64,000 nucleotides of DNA, from positions 4,464,001-4,528,000 of the forward strand of contig NZ_CP133671.1 in NCBI RefSeq assembly GCF_031326345.1. Direction: 5' to 3'. Positions 52,965-60,658 of this stretch are shown here, piece after piece. The DNA comes from Aureispira sp. CCB-E. Its GTDB lineage: Bacteria > Bacteroidota > Bacteroidia > Chitinophagales > Saprospiraceae. The notes below the pieces were generated by a model, which was not told the DNA's origin, did no database searches, and was given only the letters and a program-made list of their open reading frames with translations. The stretch's first letter is position 1, and every line of letters begins with the position of its first letter. The position numbers and the translations under genes were made by a program.

Positions 52965-53717
52965 ATGAATGCACTTATTGTTGACGACGAAAAACAAGCA
53001 AGAGAAACGCTTTTGCAAATCATTCGATTATGTTGTACCAACATCACAATTTGTAGAGAAGCCAACAGCGTATTAGATGCTATCATTGAGATAGAAAAAG
53101 AGCGACCTGACATTCTATTTTTAGACATCAATTTAGGTTCAAACAATGGTTTCGAAATCTTACAATACTTTGAAAAAGAGCCTCTAAATGTTGTATTTGT
53201 AACAGGACACAACGATTATTTACTCAAGGCATTACGCGCCTCAGCAGTCGATTTTTTGTTAAAACCCGTCAAAGGCAGTGAATTGATGGCAGCGGTTCAA
53301 AAAGTAGAACAAAAACGATCCGAACAACAACGCTATCAATATATCGACACCCTTCTTTCTAATCTTCAAGACGAAAAAGAGAGCATACAAAAGCTAACCA
53401 TTAGCACCGCTGATAGCCTCTATATTCTCAATGTGGATGATATTATTTATTGTGAATCGGACAAAGGATATACTACTTTTTATACGACAGACAAACAAAA
53501 AATTATTGTCTCTAAAATTATAAGAGAATACGAAGAAATATTGCCTAAGAAAAACTTCATGCGAGTACATCAGTCTTTTTTGGTCAACCTAAATCATGTT
53601 CAACGATACGACAAAAAAGACAAAAATGCTCTAATAACGACACTGAATTACCAAGTTCCAGTTTCTCATAGATTAAAAGCTAAAGTCCTCGGCTATTTCG
53701 ATAATATTGGCAATTGA
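52965..53717 (+). CDS. LytTR-family response regulator
   Basis: This 250-residue protein has a receiver domain with Asp7-Asp8, phosphoacceptor Asp54 in ILFLDINLG, a conserved Thr in VFVTGHND and Lys in FLLKPVKG. A LytTR DNA-binding domain covers about 145-245, with IIYCESDKGYTTFY, FMRVHQSFLVNLNHV and VPVSHRLKAKV. LytTR domains bind direct repeats upstream of target promoters. It partners the kinase just upstream and is closed by a terminator at 53795. Confidence 0.95.
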   Translation: MNALIVDDEKQARETLLQIIRLCCTNITICREANSVLDAIIEIEKERPDILFLDINLGSNNGFEILQYFEKEPLNVVFVTGHNDYLLKALRASAVDFLLKPVKGSELMAAVQKVEQKRSEQQRYQYIDTLLSNLQDEKESIQKLTISTADSLYILNVDDIIYCESDKGYTTFYTTDKQKIIVSKIIREYEEILPKKNFMRVHQSFLVNLNHVQRYDKKDKNALITTLNYQVPVSHRLKAKVLGYFDNIGN

Positions 53718-53794
53718 TTGTAGTAGTAAGCCTCAAAAACAGCAGGCTGTAAAAATAACAACGAACTACTATTACAAAGTACTGAGTACAAATT

Positions 53795-53828
53795 AAGGTC
53801 ATCTCTTTTAGGATGACTTTCTTTTTTT
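53795..53828 (+). terminator. Intrinsic terminator after the LytTR gene
   Basis: AAGGTCATC at 53795-53803 pairs with GATGACTTT ending at 53820 (one G-T pair) across an 8-base loop. A T-run follows to 53828. Confidence 0.85.
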
Positions 53829-53932
53829 AAGTATCTTGATTTTGAGGGACAAAAGTCCCTACAATCTTTTTTTCTCTATCTTTCTTATTGATGCTCTCTA
53901 ATTAGAACAATCGAACCAAAACAAAATCAATC

Positions 53933-55273
53933 ATGTCTATAAAATCGAACCACATTTATCTCTATATTTTTCTTATCACAGCACTTGTAGGTTGTCGAGG
54001 ATGCAGCTGTAGTCCACCCAAAACTTTTGTCTTAGAAAAACTGACCAAAGACATTCGATTGGATGCTGATAATGTTGCCACCATTCAAATTGAGCATCTA
54101 GAAAAGAAAAAAATGAGTTTTACATTTAAGTTTAAAAAACATGGAGGCAAGGCTTCTTATGCGATGCGCTACAACTTAAAACTAAATGACCGCCCTTACC
54201 GAAAAGCTATTTTTGAGCACGATGCAGCCAAAACTGATAGCGTTCAACAATATCAAAATGATCTAAGCTTAGAAATAAGTGAAGACCAACAACATTTGCT
54301 TGTCAAACACTTAGGAGAACCTGTTGATGTTTATCATATCTTGCCACTAGGAGCGCCCTTTTCTACTACTTTTAAAAAGGTAGAATTGAAAAAAAATAGT
54401 ACCGCATTTCAACAAAAAACACTAAAAAGCCCCGAAGATCTTTTAACGGACTATGTTGCAAAAATGGAAACGGAGGCGCAATTTGCCAATAACCCAAGCA
54501 TTAAGGAAACTCTAGATGCCCAAGAAGGTATTTGTCCCCTCGACAAGAAATTATTAGAATTAGTAGGCAACCCGCTCGCAGATTATTATTTCACCAAAGA
54601 AGGACGTATTTCTTATCTTTGTACCCATGACAAAGCTTGGCGGACTAGAGCCATGAAAAAAGTCTATCGTTTTGTAGGAGAAGCAAGCAGATCAAAACAT
54701 CCCATGCCTCCCCAAACCTTAAAAAATGCTACGGGTGCTGTTAATTTGTTTGTACACGGTTTGGCTGATCTAATGGATAAAAGAGCTGTTGAACGAATGG
54801 TCTTGCCACAATACCCTTTGTACCCTTATACCGAAGCAGTGTATAATCTAGAACATCATCGAACACTCCGTCCCAATGAAGCAAGAAGTATTGAAAAAAA
54901 TTCTAAGAAAATTTTGACAAATCCTGCCTTTCGCAAAGAGTTGCCCGATCCTACCGCTGCTGTAGACGCAGCCATAGAGTTTCTCATCTTGTATCGAGAC
55001 GATAAGAATACAAAAGCATTTGAAGAAATTATAAAAGCCATTTTCCAGAAAGAAATTCTCTTGTTAGAACTAAAAAACATAGAAGCTGAAATCTTTTTTC
55101 CTTACGATAGTCGATTTTCTCAACAAGAGCAAGCTATTATTCTGAATCAGGCTAAAAAAGCAGCTCAACAATTGGGCAAAAAACAAGAAAATTTTCGATT
55201 AAAATCTTTCTTAAAACGTTTTGAAAAACAAACCAATACTGCTACTAAAACAGAAAAAAAGATGCCTTCTTAA
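53933..55273 (+). CDS. Lipoprotein of unknown function (446 aa)
   Basis: The N-terminus has a lipoprotein signal with lipobox LVGC (lipidated Cys21), directly followed by a Cys-rich stretch CRGCSC. The mature protein of about 425 residues is Lys-rich and mixed alpha/beta, with no known motif. Two further cysteines occur late (GICPLD, LCTHD). The last 30 residues are very basic. Base use is like that of the neighbours. It stands between a two-component system and the beta-propeller gene without overlap, so its role cannot be inferred. Confidence 0.78.
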   Translation: MSIKSNHIYLYIFLITALVGCRGCSCSPPKTFVLEKLTKDIRLDADNVATIQIEHLEKKKMSFTFKFKKHGGKASYAMRYNLKLNDRPYRKAIFEHDAAKTDSVQQYQNDLSLEISEDQQHLLVKHLGEPVDVYHILPLGAPFSTTFKKVELKKNSTAFQQKTLKSPEDLLTDYVAKMETEAQFANNPSIKETLDAQEGICPLDKKLLELVGNPLADYYFTKEGRISYLCTHDKAWRTRAMKKVYRFVGEASRSKHPMPPQTLKNATGAVNLFVHGLADLMDKRAVERMVLPQYPLYPYTEAVYNLEHHRTLRPNEARSIEKNSKKILTNPAFRKELPDPTAAVDAAIEFLILYRDDKNTKAFEEIIKAIFQKEILLLELKNIEAEIFFPYDSRFSQQEQAIILNQAKKAAQQLGKKQENFRLKSFLKRFEKQTNTATKTEKKMPS

Positions 55274-55424
55274 GTCTGTTTACTAGAACTTAGTATACGA
55301 TTATGGACATTCTATAGATGAAATCGGACAGCTTTGAATCTAAACGATTCAAAAAGCGCCAATTTTATTGCATTGCATTATATTAAATAAGAAATCATTC
55401 TACATTATTTAATTCTATTATCGT

Positions 55425-57449
55425 ATGAATAACCCAATGCAAGTTGTCCATTTTCAAATCAATTTAGGTTCTTCCTTAACATTCAAAGAAGGCTATTTCG
55501 AAATTTATGCCATACAAGAACAGAGTACACCCAATACTGAAAAGATTTCAGTAAATACGCCTACTTTTACTGTTACCTTGAATAGCAACTCGGATGTTTA
55601 CTACTGCCTTATTCTAACCATTACTCAAACTAATGAAGGCAATTATTCAGAACAACACCCCATTCAGTTGCTTTCTGTTTTTAATGGAGCTAGTACCGAA
55701 GTTATGCTCAATGAACCATTAACGATTGCAAATGCTTTTTGTTATGCTCAATTTATGCAAGTATCACAAGAGCAAACAATAGCTATTACAGGACTTTCTA
55801 GAAGTATTGAAGTAGCGCATTTGATGCGTCTCAACTTTATGGACGATGCAGGAAATTTATCTCCTGTCATCTCTACTTCTCCGAATCATCTGGAAACCAA
55901 CAGCTATTCTATGTGGAACTCCTTGTCAAATTTATTGTATTATTGCTTGACAGATGCTTCAATTTATCAAGCTTTTTTGAGCGCAACAAGCACTCCTGAT
56001 TTGCAGGCTACCTCTTTCCTAGGTGGACTTTCTTTTTTAGTCCATCATCCATTTAATAATGTTGATCTTATTTATGACCTAGTCTGTGGAGAAGAACAAG
56101 TTTATACCCCCTCATTACCACAAATCCAACCAATTGGCAAACAAACAAAAGCAGTTTCTCAATGGACATTAACTATAAAAGTACACGATTCAGGAGCTAA
56201 AAATTTCCTAATTGGAGGACCTGCTTTTGTTGTTTTTGATAAAAATGACAGAGCTTGGATTACCAACAATGTAACCCAAGGCACCCCCAACTCAAGTACT
56301 TTTTGCACTGTTTTAGAACCCGATGGTTCTCCCGCTTCTTTTTCGCCACTATTTGGTGGAGGGCTACTAGGTTCTGGCTTTGGAGTTGCTACAGATTTAA
56401 ACAAGGAAACAATTTACTTTGGTAACTATGGATGGGGACCAACACAGTGCAACCCACAAGAAGGGAGTATTTCGGTCTTTAATTGTGAAGGGAAAGCCAT
56501 CAGCCCTCCTCAAGGGTATACCAATTCCTTGCATAGAATCCAAGGTTTAAATTTTGATAGCAAGGGAAATCTGTGGATGTGTTCTTGGGGCACTCAAGAT
56601 CCTTTAGCTCCTTCTGATGCTACCTATTATAACTTTAAATCGCACAATAGTTCCATTGTTGTTTATTTAGGCGGTGACCCAAACAAAGTTGTTTCTTATG
56701 ACTTTGACGAGATGGCGAGCCCATATAACTTAACATTTTCTGTTACTTTTGACAAAGATGATAATGCCATTGTTAGCAATGCGGGGGCTTACTCTAAAGA
56801 TGATCCCAGTAAATGTCAAATATCTTCTATTTATAAACTACAACTAAAAGATGGCGTCATTCAGCCTTTAGCGCAATGGACTGCTGCTGATAATCCAGAA
56901 ACCAATGGCTATGAAATTTTTCGCCAAGCTGCTGTCAATTCCAAGGGAGAAATTTATTTGGCAGCTATAAAATCGAGTCGAATTATTAAGTTTGACAAAG
57001 ATTTGAACTACCTCAAAGAATTCAAACAAAACATACATTTGCCTTGGGGAATTTTAATTGATCGAAACGATACAATCTGGGTTAGCAATTTTGGCAAAGA
57101 AACCTACGCAACAAATGGCAAAGAAGTCCTTGGACCTACTGGAGTTACAATCATTCAAGAAACACCCAATGGTGCCAGCAATCATTTTATGACTTTGCCA
57201 TCTGGAGGTCATGAAGTCTTATTGAAAAACGGATTTCCGTTATATGGCAACATTTCTGGTGATACTAGTCAACCCTTGCCCTTACCTTGTTACAGCCCTC
57301 TTATGCGCTTAACAGCTTCTTCTATTGATCGTTGCGGAAATCTATGGGCTGCTAATAATTGGAAGCCTGCTGCGACTGTAGACATAAAAGAAAATCCTGG
57401 AGGCGATGGAATTGTAATTTTTATTGGCGTAGCCCCTCCCACTATTTAG
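55425..57449 (+). CDS. Beta-propeller (NHL/SMP-30-like) protein
   Basis: This 674-residue protein has no signal peptide. Residues 1 to about 230 form an unrecognised domain. From about 245 on, repeated units with the pattern FDxxGNLWxxxWG and FDKDDNAIVSNAG, VNSKGEIYLA, IDRNDTIWVSNFG and IDRCGNLWAANNW mark a beta propeller of the NHL/SMP-30/Virginiamycin-B-lyase type. Such propellers may be hydrolases or binding platforms. The lack of a signal peptide suggests a cytoplasmic location or a non-classical export route. It converges on recQ, with 23 bases between the stops. Confidence 0.85.
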   Translation: MNNPMQVVHFQINLGSSLTFKEGYFEIYAIQEQSTPNTEKISVNTPTFTVTLNSNSDVYYCLILTITQTNEGNYSEQHPIQLLSVFNGASTEVMLNEPLTIANAFCYAQFMQVSQEQTIAITGLSRSIEVAHLMRLNFMDDAGNLSPVISTSPNHLETNSYSMWNSLSNLLYYCLTDASIYQAFLSATSTPDLQATSFLGGLSFLVHHPFNNVDLIYDLVCGEEQVYTPSLPQIQPIGKQTKAVSQWTLTIKVHDSGAKNFLIGGPAFVVFDKNDRAWITNNVTQGTPNSSTFCTVLEPDGSPASFSPLFGGGLLGSGFGVATDLNKETIYFGNYGWGPTQCNPQEGSISVFNCEGKAISPPQGYTNSLHRIQGLNFDSKGNLWMCSWGTQDPLAPSDATYYNFKSHNSSIVVYLGGDPNKVVSYDFDEMASPYNLTFSVTFDKDDNAIVSNAGAYSKDDPSKCQISSIYKLQLKDGVIQPLAQWTAADNPETNGYEIFRQAAVNSKGEIYLAAIKSSRIIKFDKDLNYLKEFKQNIHLPWGILIDRNDTIWVSNFGKETYATNGKEVLGPTGVTIIQETPNGASNHFMTLPSGGHEVLLKNGFPLYGNISGDTSQPLPLPCYSPLMRLTASSIDRCGNLWAANNWKPAATVDIKENPGGDGIVIFIGVAPPTI

Positions 57450-57472
57450 ACATAAGACTCTAATTAGTTGTG

Positions 57473-59374
57473 TCAATTCCAACGCAACTGATTGTTTCCC
57501 GTTCGAACAATCATATAATTATCCATAAGGTGCTCAATAGCTTTGAGTACCTTTTCTTTGATGTCCTCAGGAAATGCATCTACTATCGTATGCAAATCGG
57601 TGGGCTCTTTTTTGAGCAAGTATTCCAATTTAGTTTTAATTTGATAATACTCATGATGCTTCACATACTGGTCGTGTCTACCCAAGCAAACATCACAATG
57701 ACCACATTTTGGGGCGCCATTTTCATCAAAATAAGCCAATAAAAGCTGATTTCTACATTGCAAAGTTTCGGCATAGTACAACGTGCTTTCTAAACGTTTT
57801 TTTTGACGCTCTTTCAAAAAATGGTAACGCTGTTGATCTATCACAAGCTCTTTTTCAGGTAAGCGTTCTACTAAAAAGGTCAATTGGGGGGCATCTTTTT
57901 GGGGTTTGTACTGAATAATTGCGTCTTTGTGCAATTTTTCTAACATAAAAATCAACTCCTTGTGAGGCACTTTTAAGGAGTGTGCCAGCTGCCCTTCTTT
58001 GATATTCACATCATGATTAAACGCTCCTTGCGAAGAACGTAAAATAATATGCACTAGTCGTTGCAACTTATTATTTCGAAGCATATAATCATACATCTCT
58101 TCTTTCCGAACAATCACCCGCAAGGTCGAAGGGAAAAATACATTTTCTGTCAAATCCAGATACTCTTCCTTCATCAACACTTTAAGCGCATGTAAGGTTT
58201 CTATTGGATTTAGATTAAATGTTTTGGCAAAATCTGGAACATCCAAATCAAACGTCTGTCCTAAACCAGCTCCAACCGCCAATTGATAATAAGACCCCAG
58301 CGCTTGATAGACCCTTCTAATTTCTTTGACAGAAGGATAAGCCTGTTTGAAATAGCGTTCTTGCTTGATTCGATCCGATTGGTTGTACAATAAAATACCA
58401 TATGCTCTTTGTTCGTCTCGACCTGCTCGACCAGCTTCTTGAAAATAAGCCTCCAAGCTATCTGGCAACGTCAAATGAATAACAACTCGAACATCTGGCT
58501 TATCAATCCCCATTCCAAAGGCATTGGTTGCCACAATAATTCTAGTTTTGTTATTAATCCAATCTTCTTGTACTTTCTCTCTGGTATCTCCATTTCTACC
58601 AGCATGATAATATTCTGCCGATATACCATTTTTTTTCAAAAAATAGGCTACTTCCTGCGTTTCTCGTCGATTTTGTACATATACAATTCCTGCGCCTGCT
58701 ATTCGCTTAAGAATATCCAACATCTTACGGCGCTTATTTTCTTCATAAAGAACAATGTAGGATAAGTTTTCACGCGTAAAACTCTTTTGGAATACTTTAG
58801 CTCCTTTGGAAAAGACTAATTTTTCTTGAATATCCTTTACGACAGGTGCTGTTGCCGTAGCCGTCAGCGCAATTAGCGGTACTTTAGGTAGTAATTCTCT
58901 AATCTCTGCTATATTCAGGTACGATGGCCTAAAATCATAGCCCCATTGAGAGATACAATGCGCCTCATCTATTGCTATTAGACTTACATTCATTTGCTTG
59001 ATACGCTCTATAGCCAAGTCTGATGTCAAGCGTTCAGGCGATAAATATAAAAACTGTACTCCTCCGTGAATGCAATTGTCCAACACTCGATCCATTTCGG
59101 CTATGTTCATCCCCGAATAAATGGCATAAGCTCTAACTCCCCTTTCTTTCAAGTTTTTAACTTGATCTTTCATCAATGCAATAAGGGGAGAAACCACTAT
59201 ACAAATCCCTTCTAAACAAAGTGCTGGCACCTGAAAACAAATTGACTTCCCTCCACCTGTTGGCAACAGAGCCAAGGTATCATTCCCGTCCAATACAGAC
59301 TGAACGATGTCCAATTGTAATGGACGAAAATCATCATACCCCCAATATTTTTTGAGTACTTCTTGTGGTGTCAA
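57473..59374 (-). CDS. recQ: RecQ-family DNA helicase, TTG start
   Basis: This 633-residue protein is a RecQ helicase: N-terminal FRPLQ (16-20), Walker A LLPTGGGKS (36-44), DEAH-box AIDEAHCISQWGYDFRPSYL, motif VI QEAGRAGRDE and a four-Cys zinc site near the end of the RecQ-C part (CRNQ, then CGHCDVC). A winged-helix region follows, and no HRDC domain is visible. The open frame contains no ATG before the helicase motifs, and a stop lies 33 bases upstream, so TTG at 59374 must be the start (or another non-ATG codon). The start is preceded by purines (AGAAGAAAA). Confidence 0.93.
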   Translation of the reverse strand: MTPQEVLKKYWGYDDFRPLQLDIVQSVLDGNDTLALLPTGGGKSICFQVPALCLEGICIVVSPLIALMKDQVKNLKERGVRAYAIYSGMNIAEMDRVLDNCIHGGVQFLYLSPERLTSDLAIERIKQMNVSLIAIDEAHCISQWGYDFRPSYLNIAEIRELLPKVPLIALTATATAPVVKDIQEKLVFSKGAKVFQKSFTRENLSYIVLYEENKRRKMLDILKRIAGAGIVYVQNRRETQEVAYFLKKNGISAEYYHAGRNGDTREKVQEDWINNKTRIIVATNAFGMGIDKPDVRVVIHLTLPDSLEAYFQEAGRAGRDEQRAYGILLYNQSDRIKQERYFKQAYPSVKEIRRVYQALGSYYQLAVGAGLGQTFDLDVPDFAKTFNLNPIETLHALKVLMKEEYLDLTENVFFPSTLRVIVRKEEMYDYMLRNNKLQRLVHIILRSSQGAFNHDVNIKEGQLAHSLKVPHKELIFMLEKLHKDAIIQYKPQKDAPQLTFLVERLPEKELVIDQQRYHFLKERQKKRLESTLYYAETLQCRNQLLLAYFDENGAPKCGHCDVCLGRHDQYVKHHEYYQIKTKLEYLLKKEPTDLHTIVDAFPEDIKEKVLKAIEHLMDNYMIVRTGNNQLRWN

Positions 59375-59426
59375 TTTTCTTCTGCTTTTTGATTTTAGAA
59401 TTTAATAAACGCATGACTGATGATAG

Positions 59427-59666
59427 TAGTTAGCTACGCTGCTACTACGTGGTCGTTGATTACCTACGGTGCTACTTCGTGGTAGCTCCCTGCAGTCGTG
59501 AGATCGCTATCGCTTAGTTGTTTACTTTTACCAAAAAGATAAAAAATCACATTTACATTAATTTGATAATTAAATTTTGAATCCAAAATACAACAAGCAA
59601 ACAACTTATTAATTATCAAGCTAATAAAGTTTTTCAACGACCACAAAGCAGCAGCGCAGCTAACTA
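59427..59666 (+). repeat. Palindromic repeat, full-length long variant
   Basis: This 240-base unit has outer arms TAGTTAGCTACGCTGCTACT (59427 on) and the matching reverse complement ending at 59666. It includes the extra module ACCTACGGTGCTACTTCGTG (59462-59481), which is also in the 21504 copy but absent from the 38646 and 45257 copies. The inner AT-rich part has the TGATAATTA/TTAATTATCA pair. It lies in the 388-base gap between recQ and the BtuF-like gene, both transcribed on the minus strand. Confidence 0.88.
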
Positions 59667-59762
59667 TTGTTATGACCAACTCCTACTAAAACAATAACTT
59701 TGAACTTTCAAAGTCCCAAAAATCGTAGTGTTATCCATTCAACTGCGTACAAAAGTACAATA

Positions 59763-60563
59763 TCAAGTTTTTGCACCCAATTTTTGATGCAATTTTTTAA
59801 TATAATGGGTTGTCTCCAACAACCGTGAACCATACCAAGAAAAGAGTTCACCATCAACTATTTCTACTCTAGCGTTAGGGCAAATTTCTTGAAATATTTG
59901 AACGTGCTTTTCTTTGAATGGATAAGGTTCTGAAGATAATAAAATTAATTCTGGTTGCTTCGCCTGAATTTCTGCCACAGTTACCGATGGATAGCGCAAC
60001 GATTCAGCAAAAACATTTTCAAAATTGGCTTTTTTTAATACATCATCAATAAACGTGTCACCTCCCGCTACCATAAAAGGATTTTGCCAAATAAAATACG
60101 CTACTCGCCAAGGCGGCTCACTTTGTTCGTTAACTAAAGCTAAAAAATCTTCTTTTAACTGTTGAATTAGAGCCGTACTTTGATCGGGCACATTTAAAAC
60201 ATTTCCTAACAAAGTCATCATATCCCAAGCCTCTTCCAAGGTTTGCATGTCACTCATCCAAACAGGGAATTCCTTTTTCAAAGCTTCAATATCTGACTGC
60301 GTATTTTCTTCTTTATTGCCAATAATCAAATCAGGCTTCAAAGCCCTTACTTTTTCTAGATCAACGGTTTTAGTTCCTCCTATTCTTGGTTTATTTTTGT
60401 ACCATTCTTTAGGATGTATACAAAACTTCGTTATTCCAACTACCCGTTCATCTAATCCCCAATAATAAAGCAATTCGGTCTGAGAAGGAACTAACGAAAC
60501 AATACGCTTAGGCTCCTTAGGAACTTCTAATTGTTGATGCATTTGATCGATTACTAATTTCAT
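59763..60563 (-). CDS. BtuF-like cobalamin/metal-chelate binding protein without signal peptide
   Basis: This 266-residue protein belongs to the helical-backbone metal receptor (BtuF/FhuD-type) family, with RIVSLVPSQTELLYYWG near the start, VGITKFCIHP, KPRIGGTKTVDLEKV and PDLIIGNKEEN. The C-terminus has ILLSSEPYPFKEKHV, as in BtuF. These are usually periplasmic substrate-binding parts of ABC transporters, but no signal peptide or lipobox is visible, and the ORF start at 60563 is an ATG with no alternative upstream. It may act inside the cell or have lost export. No permease or ATPase gene is adjacent. Confidence 0.85.
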   Translation of the reverse strand: MKLVIDQMHQQLEVPKEPKRIVSLVPSQTELLYYWGLDERVVGITKFCIHPKEWYKNKPRIGGTKTVDLEKVRALKPDLIIGNKEENTQSDIEALKKEFPVWMSDMQTLEEAWDMMTLLGNVLNVPDQSTALIQQLKEDFLALVNEQSEPPWRVAYFIWQNPFMVAGGDTFIDDVLKKANFENVFAESLRYPSVTVAEIQAKQPELILLSSEPYPFKEKHVQIFQEICPNARVEIVDGELFSWYGSRLLETTHYIKKLHQKLGAKT

Positions 60564-60658
60564 ATAGAAATTTATTTGGATACTGAAAATGGAGGTAGTA
60601 TTTTGTGTGAAAAGGCTTCAAAACGAACCCTAATTTACAACAAAAGAACCAAGATTAT

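Noticed and set aside
53727-53760. Hairpin-like AGCCT...AGGCT and CAACGAACTACTAT after the LytTR gene as a further repeat copy
   Set aside because: Only about 14 bases match the end of the 45257 copy and no second arm is present; too little to call a family member.
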